Below, piece after piece: positions 9,507 to 19,113 of a stretch of DNA of 64,000 bases. The stretch spans positions 17,035-81,034 of the forward strand of contig NZ_DASYHS010000279.1 in the NCBI RefSeq assembly GCF_035998295.1, read 5' to 3'. Under the pieces are notes generated by a model that saw nothing but the letters and a program-made list of their open reading frames with translations, did not search any database and had not been told where the DNA came from. How positions within the stretch are numbered: position 1 is the stretch's first letter; each line of letters starts with the position of its first letter. The position numbers were made by a program, and so were the translations under genes. The stretch is from DASYHS01 sp035998295 (GTDB lineage Bacteria; Pseudomonadota; Alphaproteobacteria; Azospirillales; Azospirillaceae).

Positions 9507-12353
9507 AAATTTATCACCGTCCGCGGCGCGCGGGAACACAATTTGAAGGGTGTCGACGTGGAAATGCCACGCGACAGCCTCGTCGTGATCACCGGGCTGT
9601 CCGGGTCGGGGAAATCGAGCCTCGCCTTCGACACGATCTATGCCGAGGGGCAGCGCCGCTATGTCGAGAGCCTGTCGGCCTATGCGCGCCAGTTCCTGGA
9701 GCTGATGCAGAAGCCGGACGTCGATTCGATCGAGGGGCTGTCGCCGGCGATCTCGATCGAGCAGAAGACGACCTCGCGCAACCCGCGCTCGACCGTCGGC
9801 ACGGTGACGGAGATCTACGACTACATGCGCCTGCTGTGGGCGCGGGTCGGCATCCCCTATTCGCCCGCGACCGGCCTGCCGATCGAGAGCCAGACCGTCA
9901 GCCAGATGGTCGACCGCATCCTGGAGATGCCGGAAGGCACCCGCCTCTATCTCCTGGCCCCGGTGGTGCGCGGCCGCAAGGGCGAGTACCGCAAGGAGCT
10001 GCAGGACCTGCGCAAGCGCGGCTTCCAGCGCGTCCGCATCGACGGCCAGCTCTACGAGATCGACGAGGTCCCTAACCTCAACAAGAAGCTGAAGCACGAC
10101 ATCGAGGTCGTCGTCGACCGCATCGTCGTGCGCGAGGGGCTGGGCAACCGGCTCGCCGATTCGATCGAGACCGCGCTCGCCATGGGCGAGGGGCTGCTCT
10201 TCGCCGACGATGCCGACAGCGGGGAGCGGACGACCTTCTCGGCGAAGTTCGCCTGCCCGGTCAGCGGCTTCACCATCGACGAGGTCGAGCCGCGCCTGTT
10301 CTCGTTCAACAACCCGTTCGGCGCCTGCCCGGCCTGCGACGGCCTGGGCGAGAAGCTCTATTTCGATCCGCTTCTGGTCGTCCCCGACGAGCGGCTGAGC
10401 CTGCGCGACGGTGCGGTCGCGCCCTGGGCCGGGTCAAGCAGCCAGTACTACCAGCAGACCCTCGACAGCCTGGCGCGCCACTACGGCGTCAGCACCACGA
10501 CCGCGTGGAAGGACATCGACGAGGCCGTCCGCAACGCGATCCTGTTCGGTTCCGGCGGCACGTCCGTGACCATGCGCTACGACGACGGGCTGCGCAGCTA
10601 TGAGACATCGAAGCCGTTCGAGGGGATCGTCACCAACCTTGACCGGCGCTGGCGCGAGACCGAGAGCGCCTGGGTCAAGGAGGAGTTGGGCAAGTACCAG
10701 TCCACGATGCCGTGCGAGGCGTGCCAGGGCGCGCGCCTCAAGCCGGAGGCGCTGGCGGTGAAGGTGCGGGCGCGCAACGTCAGCGAGGTCGCCGAGATGT
10801 CGATCCGGCAGGCGGCCGAGTGGTTCGGCGAGCTCGACGCGCATCTGCGGCCCAAGGACCGGGAGATCGCCCAGCGCATCCTGAAGGAGATCAACGAGCG
10901 GCTCGGCTTCCTGGTCGACGTCGGCCTCGACTACCTGACCCTGTCGCGCAAGTCCGGCACCCTGTCGGGCGGTGAGAGCCAGCGCATCCGCCTCGCCTCG
11001 CAGATCGGCTCCGGCCTCACGGGCGTGCTCTACGTCCTCGACGAGCCGTCGATCGGCCTGCACCAGCGCGACAACGACCGCCTGCTGGAGACGCTGAAGC
11101 GCCTGCGCGACCTCGGCAACACCGTCATCGTGGTCGAGCACGACGAGGACGCGATCCGCAGCGCCGACTACCTCATCGACATGGGGCCGGGCGCGGGGAC
11201 CCATGGCGGCACCGTCGTCGCCCGCGGCACGCCGCAGGAGGTGATGGGCAACCCCGCCAGCCTGACCGGCCAGTACCTCGTCGGCAACCACCGCATCGAC
11301 GTGCCGGAAACGCGCCGTCCGGGCCACCGCGGCCAGGCGCTGGAAGTGGTCGGCGCGCGGGCCAACAACCTCAAGAATGTGACCGCGCGCATCCCGCTCG
11401 GCACCTTCACCTGCGTCACCGGCGTGTCGGGCGGCGGCAAGTCCACCCTGGTGATCGAGACGCTGTACAAGGCGCTGGCGCGCCGCCTGATGGGCGCGCG
11501 CGAGCACCCGGCGGCGCACGACGCGATCAACGGGGTCGAGTTCCTGGACAAGATCGTCGACATCGACCAGTCGCCGATCGGCCGCACGCCGCGCTCCAAC
11601 CCCGCGACATATACCGGCGCCTTCACGCCGATCCGCGACTGGTACGCCGGGCTGCCCGAGGCCAAGGCCCGGGGCTACGGGCCGGGCCGCTTCTCCTTCA
11701 ACGTCAAGGGCGGGCGCTGCGAGGCGTGCCAGGGCGACGGCGTCATCAAGATCGAGATGCACTTCCTACCCGACGTCTACGTCACCTGCGACGTCTGCCA
11801 CGGCAAGCGCTACAACCGCGAGACGCTCGAAATCCTCTACAAGGACAAGAGCATAGCGGACGTTCTTGACATGACGGTCGAGGAAGGGGCCGCCTTCTTC
11901 AAGGCGGTCCCCTCGATCCGGGACAAGATGGCGATGCTCGACCGCGTCGGGCTCGGCTATATCCATGTCGGCCAGGCGGCGACCACGCTGTCGGGCGGCG
12001 AAGCCCAGCGCGTCAAGCTCGCCAAGGAACTGTCGCGCCGGGCCACCGGCCGCACGCTCTACATCCTCGATGAGCCGACGACGGGCCTGCATTTCGAGGA
12101 CGTGCGCAGGCTGCTGGAGGTGCTGCACGCGCTCGTCGACCAGGGCAACACCGTCGTCGTGATCGAGCACAACCTCGAAGTGATCAAGACCGCGGACTGG
12201 ATCCTCGACCTGGGCCCCGAGGGCGGCGACGGCGGCGGCGAGGTCGTGGCCGAAGGCACGCCGGAGCAGGTCGCGCGCGCACCGCGCAGCTACACCGGCA
12301 GCTACCTCGCCCCCTATCTCTGGGAGGGTGCGGCCGGGCGCCGGCGCGCCTGA
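9501..12353 (+). CDS. uvrA: Excinuclease ABC subunit A
   Basis: UvrA recognises DNA damage with UvrB and starts nucleotide excision repair. The 950-residue length is normal. It has two ABC ATPase modules: Walker A GLSGSGKSS (about 32-40) and GVSGGGKST (about 645), and signatures LSGGESQRIRLASQIG and LSGGEAQRVKLAKEL. Zinc module 2 is intact (CEACQGDGV ... CDVCHGKRYN). The first zinc knuckle reads CPVSGFT then CPACDG, so the usual second Cys is Ser. The start MNKFITVRGAREHNL fits the family and lies inside an SOS box. The 3' end overlaps the convergent EamA gene by 40 bp. Confidence 0.98.
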   Translation: MNKFITVRGAREHNLKGVDVEMPRDSLVVITGLSGSGKSSLAFDTIYAEGQRRYVESLSAYARQFLELMQKPDVDSIEGLSPAISIEQKTTSRNPRSTVGTVTEIYDYMRLLWARVGIPYSPATGLPIESQTVSQMVDRILEMPEGTRLYLLAPVVRGRKGEYRKELQDLRKRGFQRVRIDGQLYEIDEVPNLNKKLKHDIEVVVDRIVVREGLGNRLADSIETALAMGEGLLFADDADSGERTTFSAKFACPVSGFTIDEVEPRLFSFNNPFGACPACDGLGEKLYFDPLLVVPDERLSLRDGAVAPWAGSSSQYYQQTLDSLARHYGVSTTTAWKDIDEAVRNAILFGSGGTSVTMRYDDGLRSYETSKPFEGIVTNLDRRWRETESAWVKEELGKYQSTMPCEACQGARLKPEALAVKVRARNVSEVAEMSIRQAAEWFGELDAHLRPKDREIAQRILKEINERLGFLVDVGLDYLTLSRKSGTLSGGESQRIRLASQIGSGLTGVLYVLDEPSIGLHQRDNDRLLETLKRLRDLGNTVIVVEHDEDAIRSADYLIDMGPGAGTHGGTVVARGTPQEVMGNPASLTGQYLVGNHRIDVPETRRPGHRGQALEVVGARANNLKNVTARIPLGTFTCVTGVSGGGKSTLVIETLYKALARRLMGAREHPAAHDAINGVEFLDKIVDIDQSPIGRTPRSNPATYTGAFTPIRDWYAGLPEAKARGYGPGRFSFNVKGGRCEACQGDGVIKIEMHFLPDVYVTCDVCHGKRYNRETLEILYKDKSIADVLDMTVEEGAAFFKAVPSIRDKMAMLDRVGLGYIHVGQAATTLSGGEAQRVKLAKELSRRATGRTLYILDEPTTGLHFEDVRRLLEVLHALVDQGNTVVVIEHNLEVIKTADWILDLGPEGGDGGGEVVAEGTPEQVARAPRSYTGSYLAPYLWEGAAGRRRA

Positions 12354-13225
12354 TCGCGCGCCGTCATGCCCATGCCCAGCACGGCGACGAGCACGCAGCC
12401 GATCCCGACCATCTGGTTCGCGCCGACCGCCTCGCCCAGGAGCACGGCGGCGAGGAGCACGGCCGAGACGGGCGCCAGGGCGGTGAAGAGGGACGCCTCC
12501 GCGCCGCTGACCCTCGCGGAGCCCGCATACCAGAAGACAAAGCCGCCGACGGTGGGGACGAGGGCGTAGTAGACCACGGCCCATGCGGCCCCGGCGGTCA
12601 TGCCCGTGGTCCAGGGCGCCTCCAGGACGGCCGGCACCGCCGCGACCGCCAGTCCCGCGCCGGTCATGACGGCTGACAGGGCGAGCGGGGCGATCGCCGT
12701 CCGCAGGCGCTTGTTGAGCAGGATGAACAGGCTCTCGCACGCGACGGCGCCGAGGATCAGGGCGTTTCCGATCAGCGACTGCGTGCCGCCGGCACCCGGC
12801 CGCAACGTGATCGCCAGAACCCCGGCGGCGGCGAGCGCGATCGCCGCGAGCAGGGACCGGCGGGGCCGTTCGCCGAGGACGAGGATGGCGAACGCCGCCG
12901 AGACGACGGGCAAGGTCCCGATGATGACGCCCGCGTCCGCCGCGGAGGTGAAGCTCAGCCCGGAAATCAGCAGGGTCGTGTAGCCGACGCTGCCGGCCCC
13001 GGCCTGGAGGAGCAGGAGCACCCAATCCCCCCGCCCCGGCCTCGGCCAGGGCGTCCCGGTCAGGCGCATCAGGGCGAGGAAGAACGGGAACGCGATCGCG
13101 AACCGCAGGGCCGTCGCCGTGAAGGGCGGCAGGCCCGATGCGATCACCTTGCTCGCCACCACCGTGCTCCCGACCAGCACCATCGCGAGCGACAAATAGA
13201 GATATCCCTGAACCTGCCTCGGCAC
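12314..13225 (-). CDS. EamA/DMT-family transporter
   Basis: A 303-residue inner-membrane protein of the drug/metabolite transporter superfamily. It has ten predicted hydrophobic segments arranged as two EamA repeats (about 10-140 and 150-290). The second repeat shows FTALAPVSAVLLAAVLLGEA, a typical EamA end. It probably exports a small metabolite, which is not identifiable. The GTG start at 13225 follows GAGGAGGGCCAGCC. It overlaps the end of uvrA on the opposite strand. Confidence 0.88.
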   Translation of the reverse strand: MPRQVQGYLYLSLAMVLVGSTVVASKVIASGLPPFTATALRFAIAFPFFLALMRLTGTPWPRPGRGDWVLLLLQAGAGSVGYTTLLISGLSFTSAADAGVIIGTLPVVSAAFAILVLGERPRRSLLAAIALAAAGVLAITLRPGAGGTQSLIGNALILGAVACESLFILLNKRLRTAIAPLALSAVMTGAGLAVAAVPAVLEAPWTTGMTAGAAWAVVYYALVPTVGGFVFWYAGSARVSGAEASLFTALAPVSAVLLAAVLLGEAVGANQMVGIGCVLVAVLGMGMTARDQARRRPAAPSQR

Positions 13226-13312
13226 GGCTGGCCCTCCTCATCCGCGGAAAACCGCAGGAAAGCCGATCGGCCGGGCCCGGTCTTGAACGGGATTGCAGGC
13301 CCGCGGCCGCGC

Positions 13313-13930
13313 TTACTTGCTCCGCGTCAGCGCGAGCGCCGCCGCGGCCCCGATCAGCAGCCCGCCGGACACCGCGTTGCGCAGGCGGCCGCGCGCCGCC
13401 AGCAGTCCCCGGGCGCGGCCGGCGACCAGCGCCCACGCGCCGTCCACCAGCAGCGCGACCGCGAGGAACGCCGCCGACAGGACGGCGACCTGCGATCCGA
13501 CCGACCCGTCCAAGACGAGGAACTGTGGAAAGAAGGCGCCGTAGAAGAGGAGCGTCTTGGGGTTGGTCAGCGACACCAGCAGGGCCCGCAGATAGATCGC
13601 GCGCGCCGATCTCGGTTCCGGGCGGGTCCTGGTCAGGTCGACCGCCGGCGCGCGCCACTGCGCGATGCCGAGATGGATCAGGTAGGCGACGCCGATCCAG
13701 CGCAGCCATTCGAACCAGACGCCGAGCGTTCCCAGGAGTTCCGTCATCCCGAAGGCCGCGATGCCGAGCTGCACCACCATCGCCGAGCTGGTGCCGGCGA
13801 CGGTGAGAAGGCCGTATTTCGGCCCGTAGGCGACGCTGTTGGCGACGATCAGGGCGACGTTCGGCCCCGGTATCAGCATGAGGACCGTGACGGCGGCGAC
13901 GAACGCCAGGAAAAGGCTCGGGTCGACCAT
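13313..13930 (-). CDS. LysE/RhtB-family amino-acid exporter
   Basis: This 205-residue inner-membrane protein has the family N-terminal signature VLMLIPGPNVALIVANSVAYG, followed by the G-rich TM2 and about six hydrophobic segments. It exports amino acids or related compounds. Met at 13930 is chosen because AGGAGATCCC precedes it; the longer reading (MHGRGNIRVAPSGDP) starts inside a repeated hairpin. An AraC-family regulator lies upstream on the same strand, a common pairing for LysE-type exporters. Confidence 0.9.
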   Translation of the reverse strand: MVDPSLFLAFVAAVTVLMLIPGPNVALIVANSVAYGPKYGLLTVAGTSSAMVVQLGIAAFGMTELLGTLGVWFEWLRWIGVAYLIHLGIAQWRAPAVDLTRTRPEPRSARAIYLRALLVSLTNPKTLLFYGAFFPQFLVLDGSVGSQVAVLSAAFLAVALLVDGAWALVAGRARGLLAARGRLRNAVSGGLLIGAAAALALTRSK

Positions 13931-13960
13931 GGGATCTCCTGATGGGGCGACGCGAATATT

Positions 13961-14008
13961 CCCTCTCCCGTGCAACGGGAGAGGGAGGGGCCCGCACTGA
14001 AAGTGCGG
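13961..14008. repeat. Intergenic palindromic repeat (two hairpins)
   Basis: CCCTCTCCCG-TGCAA-CGGGAGAGGG (13961-13985) is followed by CCGCACT-GAA-AGTGCGG (13992-14008), then GGCAGGGTGAGGGCC. The first hairpin, with its TGCAA loop, recurs in shorter form at 49236-49258. This points to a dispersed repeat family. It lies between the AraC and LysE genes. Confidence 0.7.
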
Positions 14009-14051
14009 CAGGGTGAGGGCCGGCTGCCGGCAAACCCTCGCCTTCCCACCG

Positions 14052-14894
14052 CTACGCGGCGGGCCCCTTCCTCTCTCGGTGCATGGGAGAGGAGATGCTC
14101 GCGCCAGCGTAGGCGCCGGGCGAAAGGCCGTATTTGCGGACGAAGGTGCGGGTCATGTGGCTCTGGTCGGCGAAGCCGCTGGCGGCGGCGGCTTCCGCCA
14201 GCGGGGTGCCCTGCGCGATCAGCCGCCGCGCGACGTCGATCCGGCGTTGGACGAGATACGCATGGGGCGTGAGCCCGGTGGCCCTGGCGAACGCCCGCAG
14301 CACCTGGAACCGGCTCAACCCGCATTCCCGCGCCAGGTCGGCGAGCGTGACCGGCGCCGCCGGGTCGTCGTCGATCAGGGTGCGGGTGATGGCGACCGCC
14401 GCGGGGACCGGCCGTTTCCGGTCGTCGCCGGCATGCTCGCGCATCGCTTCGGCCAGCACCGACAGCGACAGCTCTTCGCGGCGAAGCTCGTCCCCCTGCG
14501 CGGTCAGGATGGAGAACAGCTCCCCGAACCGTTCGGCGAGGGCGGCACTCCGGATCACGGGGCGGGAGAACTCGCGGCCCGCCGTCCCGCCGGCGCCGAT
14601 GTCCAGAACCGCATCCGCGACCACCGCCGGGTCGAAGTAGAGCATCCGCCAGGAACGGCCGCGGTCGCCGATCGGCGCGCCGTCATGGACCTCGCCGGGA
14701 TTGACGGTGATCGTGTCGCCCGGCCCCGCCTCGACCTCGCCGCGGCCGCTGAGCGACCTCTGCGCGCCGCGATGGATCACGCCGATGCCGAACTGCTCGT
14801 GCGTGTGGCGCGCGAAGGTGTGGCGCGTATCGGCCTCGACCGCCTCCACGCCGGCGACCTTGCGCCGGTGCATCCTGAACTGGCCGCTCGTCAT
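14052..14894 (-). CDS. AraC-family transcriptional regulator
   Basis: A 280-residue regulator with an N-terminal cupin-like AraC ligand domain (about 1-150: RHTFARHTHEQFGIGVIHRG, PGDTITVNPGEVHDG). The C-terminal double helix-turn-helix reads LADLARECGLSRFQVLRAFA ... GLTPHAYLVQRRIDVARRL ... AAAASGFADQSHMTRTFVRK. ATG 14894 (MTSGQFRMHRR) fits the family; the 40 preceding codons do not. It is upstream of and co-oriented with the LysE exporter, which it probably controls, and divergent from trmFO. Confidence 0.9.
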   Translation of the reverse strand: MTSGQFRMHRRKVAGVEAVEADTRHTFARHTHEQFGIGVIHRGAQRSLSGRGEVEAGPGDTITVNPGEVHDGAPIGDRGRSWRMLYFDPAVVADAVLDIGAGGTAGREFSRPVIRSAALAERFGELFSILTAQGDELRREELSLSVLAEAMREHAGDDRKRPVPAAVAITRTLIDDDPAAPVTLADLARECGLSRFQVLRAFARATGLTPHAYLVQRRIDVARRLIAQGTPLAEAAAASGFADQSHMTRTFVRKYGLSPGAYAGASISSPMHRERKGPAA

Positions 14895-14998
14895 CGCCGC
14901 CCAGGATAGCGGCTGGCGGTCCGGGGGCAAATGATACTTGCGCGCGCTGCCGGATCGGCCCATGTCTGCGCGCTGACACGCAGGGACACGGGGGTTCC

Positions 14999-16354
14999 AT
15001 GGCCACGCCTTCACCCATTCACGTGATCGGCGGCGGGCTTGCCGGCAGCGAGGCGGCCTGGCAGATCGTCTCGGCCGGAGTGCCGGTCGTGCTGCACGAG
15101 ATGCGGCCCGTCCGGGGCACGGACGCGCACCAGACGGACCGCCTTGCCGAACTCGTGTGCTCCAACTCCTTCCGCTCCGACGATGCCGAGTACAACGCGG
15201 TCGGCCTGCTGCACGAGGAGCTGCGCCGCTGCGGGTCGCTGATCCTGCGCGCGGGCGACGCCAACAAGGTGCCGGCGGGCGGCGCGCTCGCCGTCGACCG
15301 GGAGGGCTTCGCCGACGCCGTGACCGGCGCGCTGGCCGCCCATCCGCTCGTCACGGTCGTGCGCGGGGAGGTGGACGGCCTGCCGCCCGAGGACTGGGAC
15401 AGCGTCGTCGTCGCGACCGGCCCCCTCACCTCGCCCGCCCTGGCCGAGGCGGTGCGGACCCTGACCGGCGAGGACAGCCTCGCCTTCTTCGACGCGATCG
15501 CCCCGATCGTCCATCGCGATTCGATCGACATGTCGAAGGCCTGGTTCCAGTCGCGCTACGACAAGCCCGGTCCCGGCGGAACGGGCTCCGACTACATCAA
15601 CTGCGCGCTCGACCGCGAGCTGTACGAGGCGTTCATCGCCGAACTGCTGACCGGAGCCAAGACCGAGTTCAAGGACTGGGAGAAGGACACGCCCTATTTC
15701 GAGGGCTGCCTGCCGATCGAGGTGATGGCCGCGCGCGGCCCCGACACGCTCCGCTACGGGCCGATGAAGCCGGTGGGGCTGACCGATCCGCATACCGGCC
15801 GGCGGCCCTACGCGGTGGTCCAGCTCCGCCAGGACAACGCGCTCGGCACGCTCTACAACATCGTGGGTTTCCAGACGAAGCTCAAATACGCCGAGCAGGC
15901 CCGCGTGTTCCGGATGATACCCGGGCTCGAGCAGGCGGAGTTCGCCCGGCTCGGCGGGCTGCACCGGAACACCTTCATCAACAGCCCGCGGCTGCTGGAC
16001 GGCATGCTGCGGCTGAAGGCCATGCCGCGGCTGCGCTTCGCGGGCCAGGTGACCGGCGTCGAGGGCTATGTCGAGAGTGCCGCGATCGGCCTTCTCGCCG
16101 GCCGCTTCGCCGCCGCCGAGCGCCTCGGCCACGAGGTCGGGCCGCCGCCGCCGGAAACCGCCCTGGGCGCGCTGCTCGGCCACATCACCGGCGGGGCGGC
16201 CGCCGACACCTTCCAGCCCATGAACGTCAATTTCGGCCTTTTCCCGCCCGTCGACGACCGCGTCCGCGGGCGCGAGCGCAAGCGCGCCTACACCGGGCGC
16301 GCGCTGGGCGCGCTCGACGCCTGGCTCGGACGGGAACGCGCCGCAGCCGAATGA
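14999..16354 (+). CDS. trmFO: Methylenetetrahydrofolate--tRNA-(uracil-5-)-methyltransferase TrmFO
   Basis: TrmFO makes m5U54 in the T-loop of tRNA, using methylene-THF as carbon donor and FADH2 as reductant. The 451-residue protein opens with the dinucleotide-binding motif VIGGGLAGSEAAWQI and has the family segments HEMRPVRGTDAHQTDRLAEL and CSNSFRSDD, which includes a catalytic-region Cys. The C-terminal half shows FEGCLPIEVMAARG and FQPMNVNFGLFPP. It sits at one end of the sec/hpn block and converges on a squalene-synthase-family gene with an 8-bp gap. Confidence 0.96.
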   Translation: MATPSPIHVIGGGLAGSEAAWQIVSAGVPVVLHEMRPVRGTDAHQTDRLAELVCSNSFRSDDAEYNAVGLLHEELRRCGSLILRAGDANKVPAGGALAVDREGFADAVTGALAAHPLVTVVRGEVDGLPPEDWDSVVVATGPLTSPALAEAVRTLTGEDSLAFFDAIAPIVHRDSIDMSKAWFQSRYDKPGPGGTGSDYINCALDRELYEAFIAELLTGAKTEFKDWEKDTPYFEGCLPIEVMAARGPDTLRYGPMKPVGLTDPHTGRRPYAVVQLRQDNALGTLYNIVGFQTKLKYAEQARVFRMIPGLEQAEFARLGGLHRNTFINSPRLLDGMLRLKAMPRLRFAGQVTGVEGYVESAAIGLLAGRFAAAERLGHEVGPPPPETALGALLGHITGGAAADTFQPMNVNFGLFPPVDDRVRGRERKRAYTGRALGALDAWLGRERAAAE

Positions 16355-16362
16355 GCGCAGGA

Positions 16363-17214
16363 TCAGTACCGGCCGATCAGCGCGCGCCCGGCGAGGCGGA
16401 GCGGGCGGAGCGGATCGGCGACCTGGAACCGCGCGTCGTAGGGATCGTGGCCGGCCTTGGCGAGCGCCGACAGATAGACGTCGGCGAGCGTCGCCGGCAG
16501 CAGCGCCGGCAGGGCCGCCCGCGGCACGTCCCGGCGCCGGGCCCTCGCCTCGCGCAGGTGGTCCGCCGCCGTCGCCGCCACGGCACGGACCACCTCGCGC
16601 AGCCCTTCGGGCGCCTTCATCTCGAACAGCCGGCCCGGCGCGACGTCGTGCCGGTCCAGCAGGTCGCGCGGCAGGTAGAGCCGCCGGGACCGCGCGTGGA
16701 AGGGAACCGCCCGCAGCAGGCCGGTCAGGGCCCATGCGATGCCGACGTGGCGGGCCGCCGCCATCGCCGCCTCCCCCCGCACGCCGAGGACCTCCAGCGC
16801 GAGCTGCGCCAGCGGCGCCCCGGTCACCTCGGCGTAGCTGACGAGGCAGTCGAGCGTGGCCGGCGGCTCGTCGTCGAGATCGGCTTCCCTGGCGTCGATC
16901 AGGCGCTCGATCGACGCCCGGCTCAGCCCGTGCGCGGCAACCGCTTCGGCGAGGCCCTGGACGACCTCGTGCCGCCGCACGGTCCCGCCGAACAGCTCCT
17001 CGACGGCTTCGCGCCACCATTGCAGGCGGATCTGGCCGAGGATCGGCTCCGTCACCACCTCGCGGGTCTTCGCGATCTCGACATTGAACGCGTACAGGGC
17101 GAACAGCCCCTCGCGGCGGTCGGCCGGCGCGAAGAGGCAGGTCTGATACCGGTCGTTGTCGTGCCGGCGCACCTCCCGCCCGCAGTAGGACAGGGCAGCA
17201 TCGGGGTTAGCCAT
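16363..17214 (-). CDS. Squalene/phytoene synthase-family protein, NDUFAF6-like, probably non-catalytic
   Basis: A 283-residue all-helical isoprenoid-synthase-fold protein. The first Asp-rich motif is replaced by FNVEIAKTREVV, and the second site (TGLLRAVPFHARSRRLYLPRD) also lacks DxxxD, unlike HpnC and HpnD next door. This matches NDUFAF6 (complex I assembly) homologues, which are conserved in alphaproteobacteria near secDF and Mth938. Signature stretches include SYCGREVRRHDNDRYQTCLFAP and IRLQWWREAVEEL. It is divergent from hpnC. The role in complex I assembly is inferred from family and context. Confidence 0.8.
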   Translation of the reverse strand: MANPDAALSYCGREVRRHDNDRYQTCLFAPADRREGLFALYAFNVEIAKTREVVTEPILGQIRLQWWREAVEELFGGTVRRHEVVQGLAEAVAAHGLSRASIERLIDAREADLDDEPPATLDCLVSYAEVTGAPLAQLALEVLGVRGEAAMAAARHVGIAWALTGLLRAVPFHARSRRLYLPRDLLDRHDVAPGRLFEMKAPEGLREVVRAVAATAADHLREARARRRDVPRAALPALLPATLADVYLSALAKAGHDPYDARFQVADPLRPLRLAGRALIGRY

Positions 17215-17352
17215 GAAATTTCTTGCCGTTGCACGAAGTGGGACGGGAAAACGGGAGAGGATGGCCTATACTCGATAGCCTCGCGAGGTTATATCGCTCC
17301 TCGCCGCCCGACCCGCCAGTCCGAAACGAGGGGTGCGGTTTCCGCGGACGAC

Positions 17353-18225
17353 ATGCCCGAGTTCGATACCATCCCGCCTCTCCTCGGCCCGACCGAGCCA
17401 CGCGCGCGCAAGGACGCCTCGGGGGAGAACTTCCCGGTCGCCTCGCGCCTCCTGCCCCGCCGGCTGCGCCGCCACGTGGCCGCCTTCTACGATTTCGTGC
17501 GCCTCGCCGACGACGTCGCCGACGACCCGAACCTCGAACGCGAGACCAAGCTCCAGTACCTCGACGTTCTCGAAGGCGTGCTCCAGCAGGGCGGCCCCGG
17601 CCCGGGATACGCCGACGCCGCCGTCGTGCTGCGGGCGAGCCTGCGCGAAAGCGGGCTGGCCGACAGCTACGCCCGCCACCTCCTCCATGCCTTCCGCCGG
17701 GACGCCCGCAACGAATCCTGCCGGACCTGGGGCGACCTGATGCTGTACTGCCGCTACTCGGCGGTGCCGGTCGGCCGCTACATGCTGGCGCTCCACGGCG
17801 AAGGCCCGCGCGCCACGTCCGCCAGCGACGCGCTGTGCGCAGCACTCCAGATCATCAACCATCTCCAGGACGTGCGCGACGACTGGTGCCAGCTCGGCCG
17901 CTGCTACATCCCCCGGGTCTGGTTCGACCAGGCGGGGATCAGCCCCGAAGCGCTCGTCGAGCGCCGTGCCAACCCGCCGCTCCGGGCAGTCCTCGACCGC
18001 ACCCTGGACCAGGTCGACGCCCTGCTCGTCCGCGCGGCGCCGCTGCCCCGACTTGTCGCCCACCGCGGGCTGAGGGTGGAGGCGGCCGTGATCCTGAGCC
18101 TGGCCCGGGCGCTCGCCCGCCGGCTGCGCCGGCGCGACCCGCTGGCGGCGCATGTCCGCCTGCCCGCGCACGCGAAGGCCGGTGCGGTGATGCGGGGCAT
18201 CGCCCTGGGCATCGCCGCGCGATGA
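17353..18225 (+). CDS. hpnC: Hydroxysqualene synthase HpnC
   Basis: HpnC converts presqualene diphosphate to hydroxysqualene. The 290-residue protein begins (after MPEFDTIPPLLGP) with GENFPVASRLLPRRLRRHVAAFYDFVRLADDVADD, where the Asp-rich motif binds Mg-diphosphate. The second motif is LQDVRDDWCQLGRCYIP. ATG 17353 is selected because upstream in-frame sequence is antisense to the neighbouring gene. The stop overlaps the hpnD start (ATGA), indicating coupling. Three genes, hpnC-hpnD-hpnE, form an operon for squalene. Confidence 0.92.
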   Translation: MPEFDTIPPLLGPTEPRARKDASGENFPVASRLLPRRLRRHVAAFYDFVRLADDVADDPNLERETKLQYLDVLEGVLQQGGPGPGYADAAVVLRASLRESGLADSYARHLLHAFRRDARNESCRTWGDLMLYCRYSAVPVGRYMLALHGEGPRATSASDALCAALQIINHLQDVRDDWCQLGRCYIPRVWFDQAGISPEALVERRANPPLRAVLDRTLDQVDALLVRAAPLPRLVAHRGLRVEAAVILSLARALARRLRRRDPLAAHVRLPAHAKAGAVMRGIALGIAAR

Positions 18226-19082
18226 GCGTGCCGGCGGAAGCCCTGGACCGGGTCGAGACGGCGCCGGCGACGACGGGCAGCACCTTCTTCTGGCCCATGC
18301 TGCTGCTGCCGCCGTCCCAGCGCGGCGCGATGTTCGCGATCTACCGCTTCTGCCGGGAGGTCGACGACATCGTCGACCTCCCGGGCGATCCCGACGAGAA
18401 GCAAGCCCGCCTGGCCGCGTGGCGGGACCGGCTCGGCGCCCTCTATCTTGGCATGCCGCCGCAGGGCCGGGTCGAGACCGGCCTGCAGGCGGCGATCCGG
18501 CGCTACCGCCTTCCCCGCGCGGAGCTGGAAGCGGTCGTGGACGGGGTCGCGATGGACCTGTCGGACATGCGGGCTCCGCCGCTCGACGTGTTCCGGACCT
18601 ACTGCCGGCGCGTCGCTGGTGCGGTCGGCCTGTTGTCGATCCACGTCTTCGACCGGGCCGACCCGGACACCGAAGGCTTCGCGCTCGCCCTCGGGGAGGC
18701 GCTGCAGGCGACGAACATCCTGCGCGATCTGCGGGACGACGCCGCGATCGGCCGCCTGTACGTCCCGCGGGAATACCTGCTGCAGGCGGACATCCCCGAC
18801 ACGCTGCCGGACGCCGTGCTCGGGCATGCGCGGTTCGGGACCGCTTGCGAACGGCTCGCCGAGCACGCGGAGGCGCGCTACCTCGAGGCCGACGATTTCC
18901 TGCGCCACTGGCCGAAACGGCGGCTGTGGTCGGCGCGCGCGATGATGGTGCTGTACCGGCGCCTGCTCGACCGCATGAGGGCGCGCGGCTGGGCGGAGAC
19001 CGGCCGGCCGACGCTTCTGGGCAAGGTCGAGCGGGCGGCCGTCACCCTGCGTTGCCTCGCCGGGCAGCCGCCTGGGCGATGA
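18222..19082 (+). CDS. hpnD: Presqualene diphosphate synthase HpnD
   Basis: HpnD condenses two farnesyl diphosphates into presqualene diphosphate. The 286-residue protein keeps both catalytic Asp motifs: YRFCREVDDIVD (about 44-55) and NILRDLRDDAAIGRLYVPREYL (about 166-187). STFFWPMLLLPPSQRGAMFAIYRF is a characteristic HpnD start. It overlaps the hpnC stop by 4 bp. A short imperfect tandem repeat of about 12 bp (GATGATCGGGGC units) follows, spanning the stop codon and the gap to hpnE. Confidence 0.93.
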   Translation: MSVPAEALDRVETAPATTGSTFFWPMLLLPPSQRGAMFAIYRFCREVDDIVDLPGDPDEKQARLAAWRDRLGALYLGMPPQGRVETGLQAAIRRYRLPRAELEAVVDGVAMDLSDMRAPPLDVFRTYCRRVAGAVGLLSIHVFDRADPDTEGFALALGEALQATNILRDLRDDAAIGRLYVPREYLLQADIPDTLPDAVLGHARFGTACERLAEHAEARYLEADDFLRHWPKRRLWSARAMMVLYRRLLDRMRARGWAETGRPTLLGKVERAAVTLRCLAGQPPGR

Positions 19083-19113
19083 TCGGGGCGATGATCGGGG
19101 TGATGACGGCGGC

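Noticed and set aside
15157..18225. 1022-codon open frame covering trmFO, the NDUFAF6-like gene and hpnC
   Set aside because: Only the part after 17353 is protein-like (hpnC); the rest is a shadow of trmFO and antisense of the NDUFAF6-like gene.
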